Below, piece after piece: positions 54,397 through 64,000 of a stretch of 64,000 nucleotides of DNA. The notes under the pieces are model-generated. The model did not search any database. It was not told the DNA's origin and saw only the letters and a program-made list of their open reading frames with translations. Source of the DNA: Pyrenophora tritici-repentis (Eukaryota > Ascomycota > Dothideomycetes > Pleosporales > Pleosporaceae); the NCBI RefSeq assembly GCF_003171515.1, contig NC_089399.1, positions 2,232,001-2,296,000 on the forward strand, read 5' to 3'. Position numbers and translations under genes: made by a program. The stretch's first letter is position 1; the number at the start of each line of letters is the position of its first letter.

Positions 54397-55578
54397 TATT
54401 ACTATTCCGCAGCCGCTGTTTAGTCCGTTTGATTTCGAACAATCGTTGTCGAGGGGGCTTGAGGAGCGGTTTGGGGGTGGGGGTGGTGTCGTGGTTTCGC
54501 CGAAGGAGAGTTTTTGATTATTGGGGGGGAGAGGCGAGGGTAATGTGGGGAGTGTGATGGTGGTGGCGTGAGGAGCATACCGACAATACAGGCCATCTAC
54601 GATATCCTACCGCGCCGATAATCCCGTTTCCATGACAACGCCGAGTGTTCTTGTGAGGCTCAGAGCATACTCGTTGAAGTGTGTATTAACGACGCGACTG
54701 GTGACTTTTCAGAGAACTGCCCATCCTGCTGCTTCCGGTGATGTCGTTATACTCCATCGTAGACAGTGGTGAACGAAGATGCCCTACGCAGCGAATTGCT
54801 TATTCCTGTTTTACCACCAGCGCATAAGATGCCTAACCAGAAAGGCACGTTTCGAAATGCTCTTTGCTTTCTCCGACGAGTGTCTCACTGCTCTATCGAG
54901 TGTTGTGGATCGACGCTGTGGTGTACCGACCGCCTCAGGGACGCATGTAAAGAATACCATTTCTTCTGTTCATTACTCATGTTGGTGTCTGTGCTGCATT
55001 TTTTGTTGAGCACAAGACGGCGTAACAAGCTGAGAGCCCATGCGCAATCGGAGGGGGCGAGGGCGTGATAAGGTAGTTAGTGGTACAAAAAAGATGACGG
55101 CTGAAACATGATAGTCGCGAGAACAGTCATGCCCTCGCGCTGCCACATGAGTGTGAAGGAAGCTTGATGACAGAAAAGATATCCATGAGGCATGCTATCT
55201 GTCACATGCAGTGTGTATCACATCTGGATTGTCTACCGTCCCCCCTTGCTAGGTTGGGGTGATGTGGATGGACAAGCAGGGGGGGTCGTGGGAGCTAGTC
55301 ACAGTTCCGGATTTGCGCCTTGGCAGCGGGGCTTAGACCACCCGGCGGGTCAGTCTTGGGCTGCTAGGCTAGCTGACGGACTGCTGCCCTCTCGCCACCC
55401 TTTGCCGATTAATACCCTCGACCGCTCTCACTCCACGTCTCACTCTCACATATAAACTTCTCTCTCTCTCCTCTCTTCATATACCCCAAGCCCACGCGTG
55501 CTACTTGATCATCACAAGTTACTCTGCTAGACGTTAACTCGACTCGACTCTCTCGCACCAAACCCGCCAGTCGATTTC
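54397..55578. promoter_or_regulatory. Upstream region of eIF1 gene
   Basis: 1.18 kb with no supported gene. A pyrimidine-rich tract (CTTCTCTCTCTCTCCTCTC, about 55458-55476) and an ACTCTCACATATAAAC stretch lie just upstream of the eIF1 ATG, as is usual for highly expressed fungal genes. The first part may contain the last exon of the coiled-coil gene (to about 54517). Confidence 0.45.
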
Positions 55579-56046
55579 ATGACCACGGACATCCAGAATC
55601 TCAAGTCCTTCGATCCGTTCGCGGAGGCCGATGATGCTGGAGGAGAAGTAAAATCCACGCAGCAGAACTACATCCACATCCGTATTCAACGTACGTACCC
55701 CCTTTCCCATGACACCCACCTTGTGTGTCGCGCGCGCGACGACACACGACCTCTCACCGCAACCCCCATAAATCGCGCAAAACGCTGACGTCAACCCACC
55801 ACAGAGCGCAATGGTCGCAAAACCCTAACAACGGTCCAAGGCCTGCCCAAGAAGTTTGACCAGAAGAAGATTCTCAAAGTCATCAAGAAGAAGTTTGCGT
55901 GCAATGGCACCGTCGTCGCCGACAATGAAATGGGCGAGGTGATTCAGCTGCAGGGCGATCAGCGCAAGGATGTTCAGGACTTCTTGACCGACAAGAAGGA
56001 GGGCCTGGGGCTTGATGGGAAGACCATCAAGGTCCATGGTTTCTAA
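55579..56046 (+). CDS. SUI1: Translation initiation factor eIF1 (SUI1), 117 aa
   Basis: Exon 1 is 55579-55690, a 114-bp intron (55691-55804) follows, and exon 2 is 55805-56046. The protein starts MTTDIQNLKSFDPFAEADD. The splice creates the invariant HIRIQQRNGRKTLTTVQGL. Further signatures are KKILKVIKKKFACNGTVV, GEVIQLQGDQRKDV and the C-terminal KTIKVHGF. eIF1 binds the 40S ribosomal subunit and enforces AUG selection. Length is standard. Confidence 0.97.
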
Positions 56047-56478
56047 GATGTGACGTGGTTTGCTGCCTATGCGCGTGCTGCTGCTAGTCGCTTTCTTCCG
56101 CCAAAGAAAAGATTCCCGCTTCGAGGTTCTTTGAGACGAGCTTGACGGCGGAGGGACGAGGAGCTTTGCCGGCAACATCGTTGGGCGTGTTTGCTCACGT
56201 CGTCGATGGTGCTTGGATGCGGCGCGGCTGGGCGAGTATTACCCCATGAAGGAGGTTCTTTACGACTTTCCTATCTCCATCTCTTTAGGGGAGCCAGAGG
56301 ACGGATGGTGGAGGTTTCGCACACTGAAGTAGTAGGTGCTAAAAGGATCACCGAGGAGGATCGTTGGTGGAAGTGAGAGAGGTAGCTTTCACAACTTATC
56401 AATCATAAAATGCTTTTGCAGCCAATATCGTGTCTCCAAGTGACTACATGTATTCATCGGGTATCCTGACACATCATT
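56047..56478. terminator. Convergent 3' region of eIF1 and DNA ligase I
   Basis: 432 bp hold the 3' UTRs of both genes. No other feature is supported. Confidence 0.4.
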
Positions 56479-59211
56479 TCACTCCTCCCCCTCCTCCTCC
56501 ACAACATCATCGTCCTTCCTCACCGGACCCTTGGCCTCCTGCTTCCAATACAACTCAGCCAACTCCCCCGCCTCCGTCGCCTCCTCGACCCCCTTATCCG
56601 CCCTCACCCTCAAAAACCTCGGAAACCGCGTACTCAACCCCCTCTCCCCACTCACCAACCCCATCGCCGCCGTATACGTCGGACTCAGCGTCAAATCCGC
56701 AAACGCCACCTCCCACACCTCCTGCGGTTCAAACCACACTGCCGGCTCCCCCGCACCCCCATTATAACTCACATAACTCGGTTTGCGCGGCAGCACCGCC
56801 GTGCAATCCGCATCATCGGGGTTGTATTTCGCACGGTTGGCCTTGTAAAACGCGTCTGTGAAGCCCGACATGCATTTTGTCACGGCTTCCAATTGGCCGG
56901 ATTCGCCGTTTCGGATCGCGAGTAGGATCGGGGACCACCATGAGGCTTTTCGGCCGGAGCCGTGGAAGGCGGCGATGGGGATTAGGTCGAGGGTTTCGGA
57001 CGTGGTGGTGTTGTAGTCTTTTTTGACTTTGAGCCAGGCGTCGAGGCGTTTGTCGGGTTCGTAGGTGGAGAGGAGGGGTTTGCGGCGAGCTTGTTTGGTG
57101 GTGGTGGGGGGGTTGTCTTGTTGGGTGGGGTTTGAGGTTTTGGTGGGTTTCTTTTTGGGTTTTTGGGGCGTTGGTGGGAGCGAAGGGGTGGTGGCTTGGT
57201 CGGTTTCTGCGAGGAGGTCTGGGTTGGGGAGGTTGTTGTTGTCGAGGAGTTTTACCATTATGCCTTCGCATTTGATGTCTAGCGCGGATTGGAAGAAGGA
57301 TTGTACGGCTTCGACATCGGTGGATGTAGCGTCTAGGCTCTTGACCCATGTGAAGTGGTGGGGGATTTCAACAAAGAGGCTTCTGAGGAGTGATCTTCGC
57401 TCTCTAAACGGTCGGTTTAGTAGCTCCTCGCCATTCAGGTACATGAGGTCGAATGCAAAAAGACAGACGTCGATTGTCACAGCGCCTATTACAACGTCTT
57501 TCCTCGCCCGGTTGGCTAGTGTCTGGAATGTCTTGAGGTCTCCGCTCTCACGATCGACGGCTACAACTTCGCCCTCGAGGATAAAGCTCGACACGCCTTC
57601 TCCTCGTATCTTGGGTACCAGAGCTACTAAATCGGGATACTTGTCTGTCATGACTTCTAGATGCCGCGAGAAGATTGTTACTTTGCCCTTGTCGTCGCAG
57701 TGCACCTGCGCTCTTTGCCCGTCGTACTTGTACTCGCATGCAAAGTCTCGGCCCTGCAACTTGGTGAGCATCTCGCCCATGTCGCGCGTGATGCTACCCA
57801 ACATGGGCCTTAGTGGGATGTGAAGTGCCAGCCCGCAGCGTACGAGTAACTCCTCACAGACGCCAATTTCCAAAAGTACGGGTATCAGATCATTGTAGTT
57901 TGGCCGTCGAGCAAAACATGCCTTGACAATTTCCTCGTTTTTGCTGTAAATTTCCGTCAACTCTTCTTTCTTGAGCTTTGCCATGTCTTTTCGATTGCGG
58001 ATTTCGAATTCGGCGCCTGCGGGTTTTGAGAGCATGAAGGCTCGCGATAATGCGATGAGCATGGTGGTTTTCACGGCGCCGATGCGCAGGTGCTGTACGA
58101 GCGTTCGGACAATGTATCGACTCTCTTCCGCACCTCTTGCATCTTGTACCAACCTCTCCACTATTCTCTGTTTGTTCTCCACGCTGCCATGTCCCTTGCT
58201 ATTCGCAATCTTGACCAACGACTCAAAGACGCTCTTGATAGTCAGCGGTTTCGGTTTGCGCAGCGTAAACGACTGCTTCTTCTTCGCCTCAAACGCCACA
58301 TCGCCCGCATCTCCGTATTTGTTGTTCAGCACTTTCAACCCCGCATTGTCCAGACCGCACACCTTCTTCAGGGCCTTTGAGATGGCTGATCCTCCCAGTC
58401 CCAACTCTAAATCGATGTACGGTGGCGATATCGCATTCGTTGCAAGCCAGACGGCGGGGAGCAGGCTACCGGGGTCGCTTTCGATAATCGTTCGTAGGAG
58501 GTTCACCAGTGTATCTACAATCTTGATTCGACTCGTTGTGCTGTTGACCAGGATGAAACATCGTGTAAGAAGCGCATACGTCGCATGACCTCCATCCGCC
58601 ACCCAGTGCTTCTGCAGGTCTGGTATATAGTCCTGAGGATCGAACTCGAGCGGGCTTTGGTCGAAAGGTATGTTTGCAGTTATGGTATCTTCTTCGGAAG
58701 CAGTCGATTGGAGGGAAAGAGTATTCTTCTGCTTTGGGGGTGCAGCTTTCGACGTCTCTTGTATAGTGCGATTCGGCAAGGACGCATTGTCGACATCATT
58801 CTTCGTGGTGATGTCCGTCTCCCCGGTGTTAGAAGATACTTGACATACTGGTTTACAAGGACCACTGTAGTCGCCAGACACGCCTATTACGTGCTTACCC
58901 ACACTGTCAAGTTCTCTATGACACTCGGGTGCCGTCATAGATTTCCCCGGACCAGCATAAATCTCATTCGAACTTGCCGGCTCCACATCTTGCGCTCGCT
59001 CCTGATCTTCCTTGTCGAATTGCTCCTGAAGTTTTCGCGCCAGTTCTTCATCCGTCAATCCTGTGGTATCATCCTCCGCAGACGCGCTGGTGTTGGTGGG
59101 CGCATCTTTGGATGTCGCTTTAGCCGTTTGTTTCGCGAAGAAGTAGTCTAGACTGCGTACCGGCTTCCCTGAGCCATCATTCTTCTTTCGTCGCTTGGAT
59201 GGGCTGTTCAT
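56479..59211 (-). CDS. ATP-dependent DNA ligase I (910 aa)
   Basis: I prefer the ATG at 59211 (MNSPSKRRKKNDGSGK), which opens with a basic nuclear signal and then a PCNA-interaction-like motif RSLDYFFAKQ. An upstream in-frame ATG at 59295 (MTYDNPGKYS) exists but includes a strong splice donor (gtaagt), so it may belong to a 5' UTR exon or an alternative form, as in yeast Cdc9 with mitochondrial and nuclear forms. The DNA-binding domain covers about 170-450. The adenylation site EYKYDGQRAQVH places the nucleophilic Lys at about residue 495. Ligase motifs include FILEGEVVAVD, FAFDLMYLNGE and EGIMVKLLDNN. A Thr/Pro/Lys-rich insertion follows (about 680-720) before KPLLSTYEPDKRLDAWLKVK and the OB fold. 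It seals Okazaki fragments. Confidence 0.95.
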   Translation of the reverse strand: MNSPSKRRKKNDGSGKPVRSLDYFFAKQTAKATSKDAPTNTSASAEDDTTGLTDEELARKLQEQFDKEDQERAQDVEPASSNEIYAGPGKSMTAPECHRELDSVGKHVIGVSGDYSGPCKPVCQVSSNTGETDITTKNDVDNASLPNRTIQETSKAAPPKQKNTLSLQSTASEEDTITANIPFDQSPLEFDPQDYIPDLQKHWVADGGHATYALLTRCFILVNSTTSRIKIVDTLVNLLRTIIESDPGSLLPAVWLATNAISPPYIDLELGLGGSAISKALKKVCGLDNAGLKVLNNKYGDAGDVAFEAKKKQSFTLRKPKPLTIKSVFESLVKIANSKGHGSVENKQRIVERLVQDARGAEESRYIVRTLVQHLRIGAVKTTMLIALSRAFMLSKPAGAEFEIRNRKDMAKLKKEELTEIYSKNEEIVKACFARRPNYNDLIPVLLEIGVCEELLVRCGLALHIPLRPMLGSITRDMGEMLTKLQGRDFACEYKYDGQRAQVHCDDKGKVTIFSRHLEVMTDKYPDLVALVPKIRGEGVSSFILEGEVVAVDRESGDLKTFQTLANRARKDVVIGAVTIDVCLFAFDLMYLNGEELLNRPFRERRSLLRSLFVEIPHHFTWVKSLDATSTDVEAVQSFFQSALDIKCEGIMVKLLDNNNLPNPDLLAETDQATTPSLPPTPQKPKKKPTKTSNPTQQDNPPTTTKQARRKPLLSTYEPDKRLDAWLKVKKDYNTTTSETLDLIPIAAFHGSGRKASWWSPILLAIRNGESGQLEAVTKCMSGFTDAFYKANRAKYNPDDADCTAVLPRKPSYVSYNGGAGEPAVWFEPQEVWEVAFADLTLSPTYTAAMGLVSGERGLSTRFPRFLRVRADKGVEEATEAGELAELYWKQEAKGPVRKDDDVVEEEGEE

Positions 59212-59625
59212 GGTTTGAGAATGAGGGTTGACGGATTGGATTGCGCATTGCAGAATCGCACTCGCACTGTACTTACCTGGGTTGTCGTACGTCATGACGC
59301 GGACGCTTGGGCCATGTCCGACTCCAATTCACGTGCACACGCGTTGATGTCATTCATAGTTACCAGCTCCATGTCACGATACTGTTGACTGAGATGGAGG
59401 GTGGATGTGAATATTTTTTTCTTACTTACTTCCTAATACATTGTCTCTCTTAAATATCATCTTTCTCAATATCGAGTCATTCCATATCCATTTTAGCTTG
59501 CATGCTCAACTTGAGATCAGTCCAGGTTGGAATACACCCGAGTAGTAGAAGAAGAAGAAGTAAATGAAACGCAATACTATTCGTCCGTCTCCATCTACTC
59601 TCCTAGATCCTTGACACAATCAACT
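59212..59625. other. Region between ligase start and the 195-aa gene's stop
   Basis: 414 bp contain the ligase promoter and the 3' UTR of the upstream gene on the same strand. A (GAA)n-like GAAGAAGAAGAAG stretch at about 59548-59560 is the only simple repeat. Confidence 0.4.
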
Positions 59626-60360
59626 CTAGTAGTTGAGCTCAGGCGTGTCCTCCCTAATCGGCTCAGCCGCCCTCGTACGCTTGCGTCCGTTGTAGTAGTC
59701 ACCACGGGGACCAATCGGGGCTCTGCTCATGAGACCCTGGGTATCATCGTTCGGACCAGGCTGGCGCGCATCATAAGGTTGGGACCACAACTTGAACTCA
59801 CCAGTAGTCAAGCTCGTGTAGCCTTGCTGACCACGGATCTGGGCGCCGACACTGTACTTGGCTGTGTTGTTACGTCAGTATTCGACTGTGGACTGGTGAG
59901 GATAATACTCACTGAACAACTTGGCCGTGTCCTTTTGGAGTCCGTGGACGAGGGCTCGAATAGCCTGGACGGGGCAGGTGCTTGTCTCTGTGCGCAGGAA
60001 CTTGGTCTCGCTTTCTTGGTTGCAGGTAAGGATGGCCACGAATGTCTTTGTGGCTTCGTCCTCTACGATTACAAGGTCTGGGGCGGTTATTAGTGCTTGG
60101 CCTGGGGAGCTGGTATGGTGTTTGTACCGTAGAACTTGAAACGCTCACTTCCGTAGAGAAGACGACAGCTTCCCAGGCTGATCTCCTTGAGGGACTTGAC
60201 TTGGTCAACCTTTTCTTGTTAGTACATGTGGCGATGATACGAGAGAATGGCTCACCTTGGTTGGGTTCTCGAGCCACGACACGCCGGAGATGTCGAGCCT
60301 CGCAGTCTGTACTGCCAAATCGCCCGCGCCACCATTGTTGATGCTGTTGAGGACGGACAT
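59626..60360 (-). CDS. Unrecognised conserved-looking protein (4 exons, 195 aa)
   Basis: Exons are 60256-60360, 60128-60209, 59913-60077 and 59626-59861, with three GT-AG introns of 46-51 bp; the total is 588 nt in one frame. The protein starts MSVLNSINNGGAGDLAVQTA and contains a compact mixed alpha/beta domain (about residues 20-125; GSERFKFYDLVIVEDEATK, FVAILTCNQES). A hydrophilic C-terminus follows (DARQPGPNDDTQGLMSRAPI) with a basic GRKRTRAAE patch that could be a nuclear signal. No membrane segment or signal peptide is seen. I do not recognise a family. Confidence 0.72.
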
Positions 60361-61769
60361 GTTGCTTGAGTAGTCGGCTATCGATGGACGCGGCGAGGTA
60401 ATGGCTAGAGATAAAGCTACGAGAACAGAGTCGTTGCCGGTGTGAGTAAAGGAAGTCCAAGATCAGAAAAGAATCTTAGTCTCTGAAGATAGTGTAAGAG
60501 ATCAAGAAGGAAACGACGAGGACGCAGCTCTAATACCCCAACTACTCAAACCCAAAACTCCCACCTACTTCCCGACACAACGAGGTAAAGGCCATCCTCG
60601 CACCCAGCTGAGCAAAGTAAATGAGCACCTACTTGACCCCATACCAGCGCCCAGCCCCGCCTACCTACAAACTGTATACCTACAAACACCACACCACACC
60701 ACCAATCCAGCACCCTAGCACATCCTCAATTGGCAACAAATCCATTCCATGCCCACACACAGCCCGCAGGACAGACATCGCCGAAGGAAATCGTCAAACA
60801 GACACCAGACCTAGACCCGTGACTTTGATCGAGGTATGTGGTATAGGCGGTGTGGGTGAACTTGTGAAGTGGTGAAGTGGTGATGTCTAGATGGCAAGGT
60901 TATTTGTTTGTAAAGCTGAAGATGGAAGATGTGGGCATTGGGATTGGGTTGGGTTGTACATGCTCTGAACGAACTTCAAAGGTAGAAAACAAACATGATT
61001 GCGTTTGCTATGCCGTACTAGTCATGAGGGTGACTTGCGCTACCTACCGTCACCAGCCTACCTTTCCTTTCCTGCAACTCATGATTAGCCTGGAACGCAT
61101 CTCCTCAACTTTCGTCCACAAACGTACATGGACATTCGCAGAGAGTTTGCTGAGCAATCGCCATGACAAACCCGAGAGTGTAGGTTTATCAAGCAGCAAT
61201 TTAGCATAGCCACCACACACACATACACACAAAACAACAATCTCAGCATAACCACATAAACGAAGATGTATTCAATATCCGTCTCGTCTAGGCACATACT
61301 TCCATGCATCGCTATCGCTATCCCGAACTTTTTCTCCTAAAGTCACGTAAACCCATCCATCCATAATCCTACACTTGCATATCCACCTCACACCCACGCC
61401 CACACCCACATGCATGTAAGCAAGCAAGCAAACATCTATCCTTTAAAAACTACCGTAAAAAAAGTAAAGAAACCGGAAGAAGAAGAAGTGGTGAGGAAGT
61501 GCAAATAAAATAACCCCACCATCTAAACACCGAGTGCCCTGAATGAGGACAAGACAGGAAAAAGATAGCTAAAACAATAAAACTCCCCTATTTGTAAGAT
61601 ATGAAAAAGAAATAAAAAATTTCTGTGCTTCTCCAAACACACACTCCAATGTCGGACTGAAATTGGGGGAAAAGAGTATACATGCACACATAAAGGAAGA
61701 AGAATCGGTAGTGAGGGGGATGTAATATTGTCCGCCATGGGTTCACCACAGCAGCCATTGACCACTTCT
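60361..61769. other. Intergenic region upstream of the 195-aa gene and 3' of MED14
   Basis: 1.4 kb with no supported gene. The left part should hold the promoter of the leftward 195-aa gene. The right part is A-rich, with CACACACACATACACAC (about 61214-61230) and GGAAGAAGAAGAAGTGG (61473-61489) simple stretches, and should hold the MED14 3' UTR. Confidence 0.45.
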
Positions 61770-64000
61770 CTAGTCAATCTCAATCACATTATTCTGATTC
61801 TGACCAGGTCGACCACCTCTATGCTGCTGCTGTTGCTGCATTTGTTGCCGTCCATTTGGCATATGCTGTTGGCTTGGTCTGCCATTGGGCTGCTGCTGAC
61901 CGCGCTGGTTCTGTTGAGATTGCTGCTGTCTCCGCGCCTGCTGCTGGTTGTGTTGAGCTTGCTGTTGTTGGCGGGCTTGTTGCTGCTGCTGCTGTTGTTG
62001 TTGTTGCTGCATCCTAGCTTGTTGCTGTTGCGGCCCATTTGCCTGGGCAACGGCTTGACCCAACGCATGGCCCGCATTCTGAGCTTGCTGCTGTACCAGC
62101 GGTGGAGGCGCAACGTAACCGCCTTCCATCTTGCAACTGAGTACGACCTCATCCAGCTTGCGTAGTGCATCGGGTATTGCGTCCAAATCGGTCACCATGC
62201 CGTTTCGTGTGCCGAACCAGCCTGTCCCCTTTTCGCTGAACAATGTCTTCAACTTCGCTTGTAAGACGTTCAGCCGTCTGTGGCCTTGTCCGCGTTCTGG
62301 CGTTGGTAACAAGTTGGCGTCTTTGGGTCGTAGATTGTCCTCCAGAACCCAATGTACATTGTCACCCTTGTGTTGGAGACGGATGTCGAACGTGCAGACA
62401 GGGTTTGAATATGTGATGCGGTACTTGAGAATGGAGTGGACGTGGATTGCAGGGTTGCAGTAATTGCCTGGTGTGCGTTGTTCAATCTCGCGGAGGACTT
62501 TGAAAAGTGGACGAGTAAGGACAAGAGTAGTGCAGAAGCGATCGAGACCACTGCTATCACTGGAATCAAGTGATGGAAAGGATGGTAATTGGTCGTTGGC
62601 AATCGCAGTGAGTAGCTTGTGAATTCGGTGATGTGGGTTGTTGGGTGATAGCTCAATGGAGAATTCTTGCTCGGAACTGAAGTTGACAGTGGCAGAATAA
62701 GGGGTGGGACCGTACTGGAATTGCACTCGCTGCAACGAAGACGATCCGAGCCGCATCTCGCGCTTCTGGAGTGTAGCCGCAAATGTGCGTAGGCGATTGA
62801 CATCCCGTAGTCGCGATCGAAGTTCTCCGAGTATGTCTTGGGCAAAAGGCGTGGAAAGGAGGATCCTAAAGTTGCCATCTTCTGAGAATTTGAAAGTATT
62901 TTGGGGCGAGGCTGCCATGAGCTTATGCATGTCTGCTGCGACGCCCTTTACCATCTTACCAGCAGCTATATGCCATACGGTCTGGCCTTGCACTCTAAGG
63001 CCCTCGCACGTAATTTTGATATCCGGCTCAAGCCATGCATCCTGGCCTGGTGTTTCCACAAGAAGATGTGGAGTCTGCAAGTGCAACACCCATCTACGAG
63101 CAATGCGACGAGATTCGATACCACCCACCTGTCCCAACTCAGTCTGCAAACTGCAAGTCTTCCTCTCCCTAGCAAGTCGAGATGCTGTGGCGCGGAACGA
63201 TATTACTTGCACCGCAACTCTTCCTATACTCGACAAGGTTTTGCGGTTGATGGGCAAGGAACTTCCATCAGGCCTGTCCATCTTGATTTGCAGAGCAGTC
63301 TTGATACTGTCTCCAGTGGCGCCAATCTCGAAAACCCACCACGACTCACCAGACGAGTCTATTACCGCAGCGAGAGCCCAGCTCGATGGCCACCCGCGAG
63401 GGCAGTATAGAGTGGACGATATAACGTCCAGCTTCACAGCGGCCGTTACTACTTGCGGCCGCAATGACTGTCTTGCTACCGGCTGCCATCCGAGTTGTTG
63501 CGCAATCTTCTGGATCAAAGTGTGGAGGGTACCAGCCAGTACTTGGGTGATTACATCGGCCATTTTTTCAGGCTCTCGACCTTGGTTGAAGGCGTTCTCT
63601 GCCCGCGCAGAAAGTGCACTGGCCGGTCGCATGATGAAGTTACCAGTAACAGGCTCTAGCGACAATGTCATGGAAGTGGATTTTGTGCCGAGGGTCGCGG
63701 CGAGGGTGCAATCCGCAGGCTCTGTCTCGGAGAGATGCGCAGCTGCCATGACTCCAGACTTGAGCTTCTCCTTTGTGGAGCGCAAAATGTCGCTCGTATG
63801 GCGTGCAATGACGAGCTTGATGACTTTCTCGAAGGAAAGGCTGTTCCAGTCAAATTTGAGATTAGCGTCCTTGACCTCCTTGCCCTGACGAAACCAGCGT
63901 GTAGAGAGCGAGGGTACAGGCTGACCTCTCCACGAGACCTTGCCATCTTTTGGCCTGTTACTTGAAATGCCAATCTCGATCCAATTCTTCTTTCCGGGCC
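61770..64000 (-). CDS. MED14: Mediator subunit MED14 (Rgr1), C-terminal part, runs off window
   Basis: The frame is open from the right edge to the TAG at 61770-61772, about 743 residues, so the N-terminus with the MED14 LCEWIA-type region lies outside the window. Visible parts fit the MED14 middle and C-terminal repeat domain: KNWIEIGISSNRPKDGKVSW, WFRQGKEVKDANLRFDWNSL, GWQPVARQSLRPQ and CPRGWPSSWALAAVID. The last 120 residues are a Gln-rich tail (61830-62060, with a run of about 11 Gln), usual for fungal Mediator backbone proteins. MED14 links head, middle and tail modules for RNA polymerase II transcription. No intron is seen in this part. Confidence 0.88.
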   Translation of the reverse strand, partial: PGKKNWIEIGISSNRPKDGKVSWRGQPVPSLSTRWFRQGKEVKDANLKFDWNSLSFEKVIKLVIARHTSDILRSTKEKLKSGVMAAAHLSETEPADCTLAATLGTKSTSMTLSLEPVTGNFIMRPASALSARAENAFNQGREPEKMADVITQVLAGTLHTLIQKIAQQLGWQPVARQSLRPQVVTAAVKLDVISSTLYCPRGWPSSWALAAVIDSSGESWWVFEIGATGDSIKTALQIKMDRPDGSSLPINRKTLSSIGRVAVQVISFRATASRLARERKTCSLQTELGQVGGIESRRIARRWVLHLQTPHLLVETPGQDAWLEPDIKITCEGLRVQGQTVWHIAAGKMVKGVAADMHKLMAASPQNTFKFSEDGNFRILLSTPFAQDILGELRSRLRDVNRLRTFAATLQKREMRLGSSSLQRVQFQYGPTPYSATVNFSSEQEFSIELSPNNPHHRIHKLLTAIANDQLPSFPSLDSSDSSGLDRFCTTLVLTRPLFKVLREIEQRTPGNYCNPAIHVHSILKYRITYSNPVCTFDIRLQHKGDNVHWVLEDNLRPKDANLLPTPERGQGHRRLNVLQAKLKTLFSEKGTGWFGTRNGMVTDLDAIPDALRKLDEVVLSCKMEGGYVAPPPLVQQQAQNAGHALGQAVAQANGPQQQQARMQQQQQQQQQQQARQQQQAQHNQQQARRQQQSQQNQRGQQQPNGRPSQQHMPNGRQQMQQQQQHRGGRPGQNQNNVIEID
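61975..62020 (-). repeat. CAG/CAA (polyGln) microsatellite in MED14
   Basis: Mixed TGC/TGT/TTG triplets on the plus strand encode the poly-Gln run of the MED14 tail. Length is likely variable between strains. Confidence 0.85.

Noticed and set aside
56430..56861. 143-aa Pro-rich open frame on the plus strand
   Set aside because: It is the antisense shadow of the DNA ligase C-terminal coding sequence.
57065..58588. Long plus-strand frames (252 and 205 aa)
   Set aside because: They lie opposite the ligase core, whose motifs are unmistakable on the minus strand.
62704..63888. 394-aa plus-strand frame
   Set aside because: It is the antisense of MED14, has no domain, and its composition mirrors the real frame.

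Overview
The window is nuclear DNA of a filamentous ascomycete. It carries short (45-115 bp) GT-AG introns, a fungal POM152 nucleoporin, a fungal GH47 mannosidase, fungal-type hAT, pogo, copia and Tad-like transposons, and several small secreted Cys-rich proteins. The style fits a Dothideomycete, probably Pleosporales; that placement is inference from gene style, not from a search.

Region 1-14 kb is a transposon nest. An intact 2.73-kb hAT element (1981-4711, 24-bp TIRs, 8-bp target duplication) and an intact 1.85-kb pogo-like element (5211-7061, 56-bp TIRs, TA duplication) have both jumped into an older, decayed hAT transposase gene (pieces between 1503 and 8626). That older element abuts a broken non-LTR retrotransposon (about 9050-11575). 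The retrotransposon is itself split by a 198-bp MITE and followed by a decayed Ty1/copia reverse transcriptase and the N-terminus of a third hAT gene.

Region 14.5-30.5 kb is mixed. It holds three small secreted protein genes (14773, 25473 and 27539), two identical 158-bp foldback MITEs and a seven-transmembrane receptor of the cAMP-receptor-like class. It also holds a mitochondrial enoyl-CoA hydratase-type gene, an HNT1 gene, a degenerate tandem repeat of about 160 bp per unit, and an intron-containing tRNA-Ser(UGA). The most unusual object is a 3.35-kb element (20001-23354) with long inverted repeats. It carries two convergent intact ORFs: a DD34E DDE transposase and a 564-residue basic/acidic protein with a compact Cys cluster that I do not recognise.

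Region 30.6-64 kb is dense housekeeping DNA with alternating divergent and convergent genes: a LACTB2-like hydrolase, EFM5, a SEC14-like lipid-transfer protein, and an F-box/SirB1/YccV-type protein. These are followed by a UCH deubiquitinase, POM152, GH47 alpha-mannosidase, an orphan 190-aa protein, a SNIP1/Pml1-type FHA splicing factor and a large coiled-coil protein. The series ends with eIF1 (SUI1), DNA ligase I, an unrecognised 195-aa protein, and the C-terminal two thirds of Mediator subunit MED14 running off the right edge. Exon structures were built by reading splice sites and family motifs by eye; no alignment or transcript data were available.
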